A stretch of DNA of 64,000 nucleotides from Amorphophallus konjac (taxonomy: Eukaryota > Streptophyta > Magnoliopsida > Alismatales > Araceae): contig CM040124.1 of NCBI GenBank assembly GCA_022559845.1, positions 75,291,491 through 75,355,490 on the forward strand, written 5' to 3'. Positions 30,250 to 42,431 of this stretch are shown in pieces. Made by a program: the position numbers and the translations under genes. Position 1 is the first letter of the stretch, and every line of letters starts with the position of its first letter. Under the pieces are notes generated by a model. That model saw only the letters and a program-made list of their open reading frames with translations. It ran no database searches and had not been told where the DNA came from.

Positions 30250-32443
30250 AATCTTTGGTTGCAGGTGTGCCTTGGCGGAAAATAATAAAAAATGGGGGTT
30301 AAATAAAATCAAGGCACATGAAGGTCAGTCAAACCCCATTCTTATTTTCTTTACACTGTTGCTTGAATAACTCTCTTTGGAATATTGCATGTCTGGTTAG
30401 ATTGAATTCATTGATGATATTTGATGCTATCTTGTCATGATTGTTATGGTTTTGATAATCTACCACATGCTATTCCAAATGAGATTTTACATGTTGAATA
30501 GTCATTCATGTTCTTATTAGAAGCATGGTCTTGCATGACCCTTTGGTATATCAAATGGTACACTGGGAGAAGCGCAGATCATTTATGTCTGAAAACCCAC
30601 ATCATGCGTAGAGGCTAGCCCTCCGCCAAGAACCAAGGGTCAAATTTGCATATAGTGATAAATTTGCACTTTACATTTCATAGTTGCATATCTATGTACA
30701 ATGAGGAAAGACTGCTATTTGATTGGAATCACTGCACAGTGTGAGGGGGAGCTTGATATCCCTTTTGGTCTGTGACTAAGTGTAAATATGTGGAAGAATC
30801 TGAGTTAATATTGTCAGAGATATTGGTCTGCTTAAGTTGTCAGAATAAGTGTTCATGCGGTAGCTGCTAGATGAAATTTTATAAGGCTGAACCTTTGTCT
30901 TGTGGAGTCAATGCTCTTTGATGATTAGCTGAAACATTTGTCCTGATAAGCTAACAGGTCGATGCAAATGGAAGATGCTCTGACCTTGCAATGCTAATAG
31001 GTCGATGCGTATGATAGGTGCACTGACCTTACCAAGCTAGCTGGTCATAGCATAAGAAAAGAACACCAACCTCACTATGCTGGAAGGTTGATGTATATGA
31101 AGGAAACACCGACCTTACTACACCTAGAACAAGTTATCTGCTGTTAGGTGGTGTGCTCTATGAAGAACGTAGATCTCTGATGAGAGGCTATTAAGGATGT
31201 GCTTATGGTTGTCTGCAAATCTGATCTTAGTCTTTCCTTTTGCTTCTCTGTGGCCTTCTACTTTACTCCTCTTACCTATCTTTACCCTCATTGAATTCTC
31301 CATCCTTGTTTGTCTCATACGTGTTATCTATGACAAGTCTTTCCCACTTCTTAAATGTCCATGCATTCTTTCAGGGGGAGTAAGTCATGAAATCTGTTAT
31401 CTTTACTAATCAATAGATACAATTACTAGACCACCCAGATTTAAAAGAAGTTGCTTGACTTTACAAAAATTATGATTTTCTATCTATGAAGATTAAATCT
31501 AATCCAAATTGTTCAAGATTATCCGTGAATATACTTACAATGGTCTTAAAATATTCTAAAAATGGAACTGTCCAGTTGAACTCCTGAAATTTGAAAAATA
31601 TAAGTATTAAGACATCCTAGTAGAAAATCGTGTACTTATATTGTTCTTAAGATGTTTTAAAGTGAAATCTGATATAAGGCCAGGGAATACGCCATTATAT
31701 AAAAATAAGAAAAAGGTAAAGCAATGGCATATCTTCTGGAGAAACTGACTTTCTGTATCAATGAAATTTAGAGGTCATGTCATGATAAAAGGTGCTATCT
31801 TTGTTCATAGCTTGAAGCATAATGGTTGATTGCACTGAGTAACCACGGATTCAGGCGTCTGATAAACGTGTCTCCTTGAGTAAAAAGGTGCAGTCATACT
31901 TGAATGCTCAAACAAATGAAGAAAAAGGGAAATATGGTTGACTCTGTCATTTTCAGAAACTTAAAACTGGTTATTTTTAATATAAGATAGATTTTTATAC
32001 CACTTTTGTCTAATGAAAATAACAAGTAAGATTGATGATTTTCTGACTGGGCATAGTACATGGTTAAGGTTTGGTTATCTCCATTGTCTCTGCATTTGAA
32101 GGAATAATTTTATAACTCTATTGCATCAAGATATAATCTTCATAAGCAGAAAACCATTTAAATGTAAGGAAGGGCATCTTACCTTAAAGTGAAGGGTAGT
32201 TTGGTAATTGTTCTTGAAATTGGTAAAGTTGATTGATTTTTTTTTACTCCACCCTATATCAAGTGTCTACCTCACCGTTGAAGTATAATGCATCAAGGTT
32301 AAGGTCTCTTCTTCTATAAAGCCCTTTTCACCGACGCAGCTGAGTCGTCCATGCTCTCTCACTCCTTGCGAAAACTTGCCTTCTCCATCCCTTCTTTTCA
32401 CTTCCTATATATGTGCCATCTGTCTTCGTTGTCTGTATCAATC
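30250..32443 (+). other. non-coding region between gag and ORF2 of B
   Basis: Begins CAGGTGTGCC as in A. Contains a module copy (30546-30645, with stem CAGA/TCTG at 30575-30591), GGGGGAG tracts at 30744-30751 and 31374-31380, a few GGTCGATGCA-type motifs (30955-31100), the CTGAGTAACC block (31834-31889), and a TATA box at 32315-32320. No pol remnant was seen. Confidence 0.7.
32315..32320 (+). promoter_or_regulatory. candidate internal TATA box before ORF2
   Basis: TATAAA in a CTCTTCTTCTATAAAGCCC context, about 130 bp before the ORF2 ATG at 32444. The position would suit a separate ORF2 transcript. No other strong TATA is nearby. Confidence 0.45.
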
Positions 32444-33562
32444 ATGTCGTCACCGGTCACAAAGAGCAAAGGGAAGCGAAAGATCTCCGAGGAACAGCAC
32501 CCAATGGCAGTTGAATCAAGGAGCGAAGCTGGAATACCTCGCAAGGAAATAAGATCAAAGCATGTACATGACAAGGGCACCATTTCTGGGTTGCTTGGAG
32601 AGAAGTCTACTATGGGTAAAGAGAAGATGTCCGAGGCACCAGCAAAGCGGCGCCAGACTTCTGCCGCCAAGGAAACTCACAGATTGGTTGAAGAGGAAAA
32701 AGATTCTGAGACTTCATCTATGCAAGCAGAGTCTGTGATTAAGTCTGCTAAGATCATATTCCCTCGGTATATAGACTTTCATGATTAAAACATGCTTAAT
32801 GAATATCCTAAGTTATTAAGTTTTATCAGAATCCAAGGTTGGAAGAAATTCTTGGGTAAACATAGATATTACTACCATAGGCTGGTCACAGAGTTCTACA
32901 AGAATTTGAAATTTAATTCAGACCTATCTAAGATATGGTCACATGTTAAAGGAATCAAAATTGAGATAACTAGGCATTTTCTTCACAAGGTTTTGAGGAT
33001 TCCTGAAGATGGTGTAGTTGAGGAAGAGTTTGAAGGTTACTCCATCCTCATAGATAAGCCTAGTAATCCGAATGACCACAAACAAACCAAGTTGATGAAT
33101 TTTAATGCAAATAGGTTTTCACCTTTAAAAAGATTGCTGCATCACATGTTTACTACAATCATAACTCCATAAGGTGGAGGTAGAGGGAGGTTAACAGAAT
33201 CTCATAGATTTATCTTCTATTGCATGCTTAAGAAAATCAAAGTTTGTCTGCCTGAAATGATGATCCAAATTATTGGGACATGTAAGGAATCCAGAAGGCA
33301 TTTGCCTTATGCATCTCACTTGACTGCAATCTTCAAGAGAATGAAAATTCCTTTAGAGGATGAAAAATTCAAGGAAATCCCTAAAGCGAATGTGTATAAC
33401 ATGGATTCCATTACAAAATTCATGAAACTCAAGCCATCTGCTACAAGAATCCAAAGTCACATGCAAAGGACAGATGAGCTACAGCAGAAGCAATTGCAAG
33501 AAAAAGAGCAGCAACAACAAGAGCAGGAAAAAGAACAAGCAATACAACCAGAGTCTGAATAG
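32444..33562 (+). pseudogene. element B ORF2, N-terminal part (plant transposon-protein-like)
   Basis: Start chosen at MSSPVTKSKGKRKISEEQ, a basic, nuclear-localisation-like N-terminus; an upstream ATG at 32351 is in frame but gives a hydrophobic leader. The central part, KKFLGKHRYYYHRLVTEFYKNL through FLHKVLRIPEDG and LLHHMFTTIITP-stop-GGGRGRL to RRHLPYASHLTAIFKRM, resembles the domain called putative plant transposon protein, found in many plant retroelement second genes. Two TAA stops (about 32789 and 33171) break one frame that otherwise runs from 32444 to 33562. The end is Gln-rich. Function unknown; it is neither RT nor integrase. A LINE interrupts the gene just downstream. Confidence 0.72.
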
Positions 33563-33789
33563 CAGCAGCAACAACAAAATATAAAAAAAGTAGAACAACA
33601 GTAGCAGGTTGCACAAGGTCTGGAAGAGCATCAGCCCTAGTTTTTTTTTTGAGGAAAACCCTACCTGGGGATGGGTGTGAGAGTGCACCCCTTACCAAAG
33701 GTAAGGGGAATAGCCACTCCACCACCACACACTAGGAGGTAAATTTTATTAATATTAGAAAATGGAATGAACAATTACATCAGTCGGAT

Positions 33790-35195
33790 GCTAGGCATAC
33801 CTAGCTTATCTAATCAAGCTGCACCCTTAATGTTTTTAGGTCGCTCTTGAGAAATAAAGAAAGAATTACATTTGGTGCTGCAAGCTAAGGAAGCTAAAGA
33901 GTCAGCAACTGAGTTAGCCTCTCTATAGATGTGTGAGATAGTGTCTGAAGGAGAGAGGCTGCTCCAGATTTCTCGGACATATATGAAAATCGCCCATGGG
34001 CATAAGATTTGTTTGTTGATAATCTAAGCTAGAACTTTAGAATCACATTCAATGATAGCCGACCGGGATGTCACAGTATGAAGATATTTTATACCATCAA
34101 GAAGGGCTCTAGCTTCAGCAATAAGACTATTGAAATGAGCATAGAAATGAGAGAAGGCGAGTAGAACATTGCCGTGTGAATCTCAGATAACACCACCACC
34201 ACCCGAATCACCCGACTTCTGCAAGCTCCATCCGTATTGAGTTTGAGGGAAGGTCAAGGGGGGCAAATCCACATGACAATTTTAATCTATGGGCAGCCTT
34301 TAGCAGCAACTTTAATACCAAAATTAGCCAAGATATTACGCCTGCTATGAATGTCTTCCCTAAGATCAGTAGTCTCAACTAAGTGTTTGACCTGCACAGT
34401 GATTTTATGGAAGAGACTCTGCTTGGAGAAGTGTTTTCCTTCATATTTCGTAGCATTCCTGGCATTCCACAGTTCTCACATGCCATAACCAATAGCAGCA
34501 AGTTTAAATAGCCCAAACATAGATTTAGGCTTGAGGAGATAGATAGAGTTTAATATTAAAGCTCTGGTGGAACTGCCACAAAGCTGCAGACCTTTTATTT
34601 GGAAAGAAGACCAGACAAAGGCTGCACAATCACTGTTAATGAATAAATGGTTTGCATCCTCCTCACTTGGAACCTTGTAGCAAAAACATTTAGAACAAAG
34701 GGGAATCCCGAGCAACTTAACATTTGCATCAGTTGGGAGATAGTTGTTCAGAATTTTTCACAAATGAATTGAGATTTTAGTGTGCAGCCAGTTGGACCAG
34801 AGATCAGACCATGGGATAGAAGTCTGAATTTGTGCAGAGCTATGAGAAGCTTTATAAATGGAGGAAATCGAACACTCACCAGTGGAGGATAAGCTCCAAA
34901 CTTCCTTGTCATCCTCTTGAGATAAGGTGACATGCCTGATGGCAAATCTAATTTCTGAGGGAAGAAATCTATCAAGCAGAGCATTAACCTCATTTGTGGG
35001 GTGAACATAAAAATCTTTAACAGTGACCTTGGGGTTTTGAATGAGATCTGCAGGAACAAAAGAAGCCAAGGTTTCGTTTCCAAACCAGATATCATGCCAG
35101 AAACTAGTATAATTCCCATCACCCACAATAATTCTTTTATGCTGCAGAATAAGGCCTTTGGCTTGTAACCAGCATCTTCTAGCATGCCCTTTCAT
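33790..35195 (-). pseudogene. LINE zf-RVT and RNase H remnant
   Basis: Broken continuation of the LINE ORF2. KGHARRCWLQAKGLI... and the WSDLWSNWLHTKISIHL segment precede a zinc-binding zf-RVT part (CSKCFCYKVPSEEDANHLFINSD, 34476-34715). RNase H remains lie at about 33880-34260, with KLNTDGACR and REANSVADSLAS visible in different frames. Several stops and frame changes make it inactive. Confidence 0.75.
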
Positions 35196-35258
35196 ATTTC
35201 TAAAGTGAACATCAGAAAGATGACAGCCACAGATATATTTTGCAATGAAAAATTCGGC

Positions 35259-36281
35259 CTACAGAGAATTGGAATATAGAGCCTTCCAAAGCATCTTAAC
35301 TCGCAGAGCAATCTCCATATGCCTAAGGGACATAATACCAAGGCCACCCTGAGGAATAGGCTTGCAGATATTATGCCATGATTTCCAATGGGGGTTGTTA
35401 CCTTGAGTGGAAGATCCCCAGAAGAAATTAGCAAAAGATCTCTCCAGAGACTGATGAATGCCTAAATTAAAAGGGGAAGAGGCGAGAGAATAAATGGGAA
35501 TGGAAGTGAGAACATGCTTAATTAAAGTCAGCTTAGTTCCTTGAGATAGAAATTTGGCAAGACATCCTTGGATACGCTTCTGAATGGAAGATAACATGCC
35601 TGCAAAGTGTACTTTTTTGCTCCTGCCAAGCACCAGGGGGAATCCCAAATATTTATGAGGAAATGTGTTCCGGGTAAAGCCAGTGATGTCCTGAATACGT
35701 TTAGCAACAGACTCTTTGGTTTTTTGGTGGATGAAAAAACCACTTTTCTCAACACTAATAAGCTGGCCTGAAGCCCTTTCATAGATTCTATGAGCATGAA
35801 ATAGATTTCTGACAGAGGCAGCCGTAGCCCTGCTGAAAATAAGAGTGTCATCTGCAAATAACAAATGTGAGACATTCGGACACCTTCGGGGGCCCATAAA
35901 CAAGTCAACCCTGCCATTAGTATAAGCTTCACATAGAAATCTACTCAAAGCTTCCTCAGCAATAATGAACAAAGAAGGAGCAATAGGATCCCCTTGCCAA
36001 ATACCTCTAGAGGATTTAAAGAAACCAGTAGAATCACCATTCAGTAAAATAGAAAACCAGCAATTGTTCACCATATTCTCTATAAGAGTGATGAAGGAAA
36101 TGCTAAAACCAAATCTTTTTAAAACAACAAATAAGAAATCCCATTCAAGTCGATCATAGGCCTTAGCCATATCCAACTTGAAAATAACATTGCCCCCTGT
36201 TGTTTTCCTACCAAGCTCATGAACCAACTCTTGGGCTAGGGCAATATTTTCCATAATATTTCTTCCCTTCACAAAGGACAA
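35259..36281 (-). pseudogene. LINE reverse transcriptase domain
   Basis: 340 codons without a stop. Motifs in order: SFVKGRNIMENIALAQE, VIFKLDMAKAYDRLEWDF (catalytic Asp region), GIWQGDPIAPSLF, LLFADDTLIFS (the FADD active site), and KYLGFPLVLGRSKK. This is the plant L1 RT pattern used for target-primed reverse transcription. The endonuclease and RT N-terminus are missing through 5' truncation. The end (GGLGIMSLRHMEIALRVKML) leads into the segment at 33790-35195 in another frame. The M at 36281 is not a true start. Confidence 0.88.
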
Positions 36282-36309
36282 TTGAAATTAATGGAATAGA
36301 TAGAGCAGT

Positions 36310-37666
36310 AGCATCAGCCACAGTTAGCTGAGTAGCAAGAGCAATCAATAGAACAGCAAGAGCTGCAACTAGAAATGGAAGAAATGTAGCAGCTAGATCA
36401 ACAAATTGATCAGCTAGTATAACAGATAGATCAGTAGCAATAGCAACTTGAATTGCAACCAGAACTGCAAGCTGAACAACCAGATTTGCAGCAAGTAGAG
36501 ATGCAGGTAGATGGGCAGCCTGAGTTGCAATCAGATGATGTAAACCAAGAAGAAGGGATGAAGTAAGAACAGCCACAGCAAGAAGAGCAAGTTCAGCCGG
36601 TATTGATAGACGAGCAGTTGCAAGAAGAACTCCAAGAGCAGCCACATGTTGTGCAGCACCAGGAGCAACAAGGGCTGGAAGAAGAGGCTGAAGTGCCATA
36701 AGACATTTATCTAGGTCCTGCCATATATTATGGACCCTATCGTGGACCTATGATGGCATTTGGCATTCAGCCACCTCTATCTCCTGAGGAACCACCAATT
36801 CCACCAGAGTTCCATGCATCCACATCAGCAGGACCAAGTTCAGCTCAAATGCTTCCCATGTTCATCCTTCACTGGTAAATCTCTTGATGAGTTAGTTTAG
36901 AATTATGAATGCATCTTTTATGCAATTAAATCGGGCAGTAGAAAGGATAGATGCTAGAATGGTGCATGTTGAACAGACAGTCAATAGCCAATGGGAAAAG
37001 TTTATGAGATACAAGTATCGATCAGATGAAGGACTGCATGGATTTTTGAATTCTTTGCTACATGTTTGTGAAAAAGCTGGTTCTATAATGAGCATTCTAA
37101 AAGTGAATCAGGCTGAAACTCATATGAAAGTAACACAAACACTTGTTCATGCTTTTGACATTAGGATAGAACAACAAAGAATTAGAGAAGAATTGAACAT
37201 CATTCGCCAAGAACAGTAAACACTATCCCAAAGGATAAACAATATGTTAGATGAAGTCCAGGACAATATCATTCAGTTGGGAAACATATATGCTAAGCTT
37301 GACACAGTCCAAGAAGAAGTGCAAAATCTATCTAGCAATTTTCAAGAAGTTGTCACTGCACAAGCTACAAGTACTTCAACCTCCATGGCAGAGATCCATC
37401 AACAGCAAACATGCCAAGTTGATAACATGTGCAACATGCTCCAGAACTAGTTTGTTGATTTGACTGGTACTGTTAAAGAGCTCAAAGCACAAGTTCACCA
37501 AGTGGATCAAAAGTTCACTGCAAAGTTTGCAGCCTTGGGCACTAAAGTTGATAGAATTCCACAAAATATTCCAGAAGCTATACCCTTGAGAGAATGTGGA
37601 AGTTCCAGCAGGACACCCACTAGAAGACCAAGACAAAGAGGTGGAACCTCTGCAACAGATGTCTGA
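36310..37666 (+). pseudogene. element B ORF2, C-terminal part
   Basis: Resumes after the LINE with a Gln/Glu-rich stretch interrupted by CAG-to-TAG-type stops, then a Pro-rich segment (GIQPPLSPEEPPIPPEFHAS) and an open region of coiled-coil character (MNASFMQLNRAVERIDARMV, AETHMKVTQTLVHAFDIRIE, LDEVQDNIIQLGNIYAKLD). It ends with a basic tail RTPTRRPRQRGGTSATDV and a stop at about 37666. Long coiled coils suggest oligomerisation. The antisense Ala/Leu-rich frame at 36217-36699 is a shadow of the CAG-rich part. Confidence 0.6.
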
Positions 37667-38081
37667 TGAATTCAAGGAGTGAAGATCATGAGAAGTTCAC
37701 CAAGTCAGGGGGAGAAAAATAACTTACTTCTGATGGTTTTTGATAATGACAAAGGGGGAGAGAAGAGTCAAGATCTATTCTAAAGTTTCAGACAGACAAC
37801 AACCCTTCTTTCTTATTGTACACAGAATTTAAGTCTGCATGTTAGTTATGTATGCTTGTTGCACTTTAGTTGTGCACTTTAATTTTTGTTTGTAGTGCAT
37901 TTCTTTTTGTGCTGTAGTTTTCCCTGGTATGATGTATGAAATGAAAACTGGTTTTGAAAACTTCTGTGTTAAATGAATGGAAATTTTCATCTACAATGGA
38001 TGAATGATTGTTTCAATGGTTGAATGATTGAATCATCTCTTTCTTACGCGAATAATTACATGACTCATAGTTGTCATCATC
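37667..38081 (+). other. non-coding 3' end of element B interior
   Basis: Two extra polypurine-like tracts (GGGGGAG at 37709-37715 and about 37753-37760) precede the real one. No gene. Confidence 0.6.
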
Positions 38082-38095
38082 AAAAAGGGGGAGAT
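38082..38095 (+). promoter_or_regulatory. polypurine tract of element B
   Basis: AAAAAGGGGGAGAT directly before the 3' LTR start TGTTGG at 38096. Confidence 0.9.
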
Positions 38096-40401
38096 TGTTG
38101 GAACCCTGATTTTGATGATGTCACAACTATGAATCATGTTGTGGCAAAATTGGTTAATAATGCTTAACTGAGTTATCATCGTCCATATGTCAGAATGGCA
38201 TGACTTGTTAAGGCATCTTGATCATTCAGGTTATATAAGTCTTTTATTTGTGTAAGTGTCAAAAGATAAGTCGATGCATATTTTAGTCTAAAGTCTGTCA
38301 GGTCGATGCATCTTTGTACCACGTTGAACATAAGGTCGATGCATATTTTAGTTTGAAGTCTGTAAGGTCAATGCTTGTTTGTGCTTGCAGTCGATGCATA
38401 TACTCGCATGTAGTTACACAGGTCGGTGCATGTTTACACTGGCAGTGTATCAGGTCGATGCACTAGTGAACCTTGTGCTCAGCAAGGTCGATGCACATTA
38501 CACCTTTTGTAAAGCAAGGTCGATGCACATCCTTACATTTATTCTAGAAGGCCAACGCTCATGCAAGTATAATGTACATCAGGTCGATGCATGTATTACA
38601 ACATGTTTCACAATGTCGATGCACATTCTATAATATGCTTTATAAGGTCGATGCACATGTAGAGTCTATGTCTAACAGGTCAGTGCACCTTTGTTATTCT
38701 CGGGATTCTAGTCTAAGCTCATACTTGCTTAAGGCATAAGGTCGATGCTTAAGCTCTAGCCATCGTCTTAACTAGTCTGTGCAACCTTACATGATTTGGC
38801 TCGGCAGGACTATCTGTGGTTTAGCAAGGTCGATGCATCTTCATTAATTATTGTCTTCATCCATCATCTTCATGCATATAAGGTCTACCTGTGTCTTACA
38901 CAGGTCAATGCATTGTATGTTTGCATCAAAGCATATACATCATCTTATATGCTTCGGATCTAAGTGTCTGACTGTTTTGATATTGGCTAAGTCTGCATTT
39001 ATCTAAGCAATTATGATAATAAGGTGTTTGATGAAATGCTTTATATTTTGTTAACAGGTACTTAAGTTGAGAAGACTTAAACTCGATTAAACATTTGAAG
39101 GGCAGAGAGTAAAGTTATCACGTGGCCCTAAAGCTGAGATAACTGGCACGTGATCCAAAGTTATCTATCCACTAGAACAACTCGCCACATGGATTCACCT
39201 CGTCCTCAGGATCTGACACGTGGACCTTATCATGTTACTTTTCTGGAAAAGCTACTGGCGGGAATCCTCCCTCCATGCGCCAGAATGAAACCGTGCGGGG
39301 TCTACATGATCCAGTTCGCTGATATATAAAGGGGGATCTCTGAGAAGACAAATTGCGAGAGATCAAGATCATTAAAGGGTGTACAGAGAAGAAGGAAATT
39401 GAAGAGAAGTAGATAAGAAGACATGAGATGGTTAGAGTGCTACGAGAGAAAAAGAGTTTGCTACAGAAGAGTAAGTGAGAGGAAAAATAGGGTATCAGTT
39501 GAGAGAGAAGAAATCAGAGAATTTGCTGCTGGTGAAGATACGATTTCTAGATCATATCTAGAATCGTCTGCTCATTTGAGCAACATTGGTTTTCATGTTT
39601 CATCTGTTTGATTTCAGTCGTTTGTATTTTTCTTTTATCACTATTTTTCAAGTTGTTAGCTAGTGGAGCAAGCTATGATGCTCAGCGACAAGGAGCAACT
39701 CCTTGGACAGCAAGCTATGGTGCTCAATGGTTAGCAAGCTGTGAGGCTCAACGGATAGAAAGTTGTGCGGCTCAGCGGATAGCAAACTGTGTTGCTCAAC
39801 AGTTGTAGGGATTCGTCCCCGAAGCTGTGGATCAGCGGTTAAGCTGTGTATCAGCAGAAGTCACACTCAGGTTTGAGTGTGGGGTAGACGTAGGTCTCAA
39901 GGTTGAGACCAAACCACCTAAAACTCTTGTGTCCCTTGTGCGATAGCTTGTTTATAGATCCGTCTAGAAGTATGCTTAGGGGCCACTCATAGTTAGCATT
40001 TGACTTTGATTTTATTTTCTCTTGAATGAGTTGTGAATGCCTTCAACCATCAAGTATATAAAAAGGCATGGCATGAAAGATAGTTTAGGCATGTCTGGAA
40101 TGTCATCTCTTGCTTGAGGAGATCCTAGATTGAACCTCTGTCTCGTACTCGGTTGTTGGTAATTCTCTTCATTCAAGTTACAATTGCTGAAATCATTTGC
40201 ATACTGAGTGTTTGACATTAAGTTTTGTGAAGAATTCATTCTGCAAGAAAGTGTTGGTTTCTCTTTAGATGAGTAAGAGTAGTTTACAGTTTTTAATTTT
40301 GCAAAAGTTCTCACTGGGATTCATTCACCCCCCCTCTGGATCTCATCCGTGCACACTCCAATCCTAACACTTATTATCAGAGCGGATGACCTATTCTATT
40401 A
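38096..40401 (+). repeat. element B 3' LTR
   Basis: Matches 25906-28213 along its length, with the motif array (about 38272-38925), G-boxes (39119-39124, 39147-39152), TATATAAAG near 39325, a hairpin array (39666-39917), and a module copy (40054-40155). It ends TCTATTA where the 5' LTR has TCTATCA. In this copy the inner U5 stem is GGTCTCAA/TTGAGACC (39893-39910), 8 bp. Confidence 0.9.
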
Positions 40402-40637
40402 GAAAAAGCCCCCCTTTGCGCACTGCGAACCTGCGAAATGGGCAGGTTTAAATGGGAGTTACAGAAACCCAAGGGTTTAAGTCTGAGATAAACACCCAAT
40501 TTTTCGGGATATATGTGATTAAACTCGAGATAATAGTGATGATAAGAGTTCTAGAATGATTAGAATCGAAGTGGAGGGCTATCCTCATAGAAATCGGTGC
40601 AAGATAGGGCTCCCGAAGAGTCCTCGGGTGAAGAAAT
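40402..40637 (-). mobile_element. old Gypsy relic Q, part 3
   Basis: Starts with the GAAAA target copy of element B, so it continues 25905. Non-coding, 236 bp. It ends where a Copia LTR starts at 40638. Confidence 0.5.
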
Positions 40638-40711
40638 TGTTGAGTCTCTCCTAGTGATTTTGATGATAATAAAACCATGGACTTAGTTTCCATCTCGTGC
40701 CGTGTCGAAGT
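40638..40711 (+). mobile_element. stub of another SIRE-type LTR (first 74 bp)
   Basis: TGTTGAGTCTCTCC, then TGATTTTGATGATAATAAA, matches the start style of element A LTRs (TGTTGAGTTATGATTTTGAT). It is cut at 40711 by Gypsy-2, and its continuation is not seen in the window. Confidence 0.55.
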
Positions 40712-42431
40712 TGTAATGCCCCGAAAATTTTATAAAATATTCTTGAATTATTTAAGTATTTTTTGGGAATTTATAAAGGATAAAAGGGATTAATAAAATT
40801 AATTTCTGGGTTAAATAAATCATTATTAAGACACAAATATGATAATCAATTAACCTAGCCTATTTAAATAAAGCCCATAAGACTCAACGACCAAGCCCAT
40901 GAAGTTCGGCCCATATTCTAGAAGGTTAATTAGCTTATTCACTTAATATAAGGATAAATACTAAATTATTTAGATAATTTAGTAGATAAGCCAAAATTAG
41001 AGTTTGAACTAATTTCAAATTCGGCGCCCAATGACCATGGCGGTCTATCGTAAAATCGCTAAAAGACATGTGGCGGACCAGTCCTAGACCGCTACTTCCT
41101 GTCAGTTCCGTGAGTTGAAGAAGGAGCAAAAAGATTAGATTTTTGATTGTTTATCTCCTAGAGATCGAGGTGGGAGGACTAGTAAACATATTTGGGACTC
41201 TCAGAAGTCTGTATAGTACCAACTAAGGGCTCTAGAACCGATCTAATCTTTAAACCCTAGCCAAACCCTATAAATAGAACCAAGTTTTTACTTGCGCGAC
41301 CCTTACATTTGGCCGCGTGGAATCAAGGTAAGGAGGTATTATTTTGGGTAAGTTCTTTAAGAATTTTTATTCCCAATATATAGGACTAACATCCCTCAAA
41401 ATTCATGCTAGGAGATCAAGCACACAAGGAGATAGAAGCATGCAAAGTTGCTGGTTCCACATTAGCGAACCAGGAAACTATGCGAAAGTCTGGTGAAGAT
41501 CAAAAAATTAGGAAACCAAATCGAGGTATTTAGCATTAGTGCCTTTAGAAATTTTTGTTCCCCTTAGTATTTACTTCTTACCCTCCAAATTTCACGTCAT
41601 TAGCTCAAGTGGATCAAGAGATAGCAGGACGTGAAGTTTCTGAATTGTCACAAGAAGTGCAGAATTAGAGTTGACTTCTAGCCCAAAATTCCAAGCCTAA
41701 AAGCCTTAGCAAAGGTAGGTCATCTCATGAACTGCTGAAATCTCATTCTAGGGATAAAAGCCCTCTTATTTCATTTGATTTCATGCTTTATAGACCGAGA
41801 ATTTCATGTTTTATGCATATAGTATACATTCATGCATATTCTTAGCCCTAAATAAGTTAAGAGGAACTTTCTTGTTAATTCACAGAAAACCCATGCATAT
41901 TGTTAGCTTAACCTTCGCTCTATCGTGATAGAAAAATTTATACATGTTGATTTCCAGACATGATGTGTTTTAGACATAATTTCTTCTAATTTATTTAAGT
42001 TTACTGTCAGATGTGCTCTAGCGGCCTAGTCTTCGACCACCAACCTTGTGCAGCGGCCCTACGATAAACCGCTAGACACTCTGTAAGTCATTTTTTTAAA
42101 CCTCTGGCAGACCAGAAATAGACCATTAAAGTCCCTCTGGCGGCGTCACAATAAACCGCCAACATTCTGTAACGGTTCTAATATAGACCGCCAATGTTAT
42201 GTTTTCTGTCAACCCGAGATGGATTTAGGAATAGCCCATTTAGCTTATAAATAAGTTTAGTTATCTATGTTTTAATTACTGATGCATAATAGTGATTTCA
42301 TGTTCATTGTTGTACTAGGGATTATTTTTAACATAAGTTAGTTTTTTGCCAAAGTCATATATTTTTGTATTAAATATATGTTTCTAAAGATAGATGATTC
42401 ATGGTTTACCTTGATCGCTGTCTCATGATCT

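Larger units (their letters stand above)
33637..36309 (-). mobile_element. 5'-truncated L1-type LINE in element B
   Basis: Minus-strand insert: poly(T) at 33641-33650 marks its 3' tail, and AGCATCAGCC repeats at 33627-33636 and 36310-36319 form the likely target duplication. It splits the Gln-rich part of ORF2 (EEHQP before, HQPQLAE after). It starts inside reverse transcriptase (FQLSFVKGRN). Near the tail, CCCCTTACC (33688-33696) pairs with GGTAAGGGG (33700-33708). Confidence 0.85.
25906..40401 (+). mobile_element. element B: complete SIRE-like Copia element without pol
   Basis: LTRs 25906-28213 and 38096-40401 (about 2.3 kb each) both start TGTTGGAACCCT. Exact GAAAA target duplications flank it (25901-25905, 40402-40406). 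It has a primer site, a polypurine tract, gag (28310-30249) and a second gene ORF2 (32444-37666). ORF2 is split by a minus-strand LINE (33637-36309). No protease, integrase, RT or RNase H of Copia type is present. Confidence 0.92.

Noticed and set aside
32351..32443. upstream start of element B ORF2 (MLSHSLRKLAF)
   Set aside because: In frame but adds a hydrophobic leader close to the inferred transcript start; the MSSPVTKSK start fits a basic N-terminus better. Not excluded.
36217..36699. 160-codon Ala/Leu-rich minus-strand frame
   Set aside because: Antisense of the CAG/Gln-rich part of element B ORF2; membrane-like look is a codon artefact.
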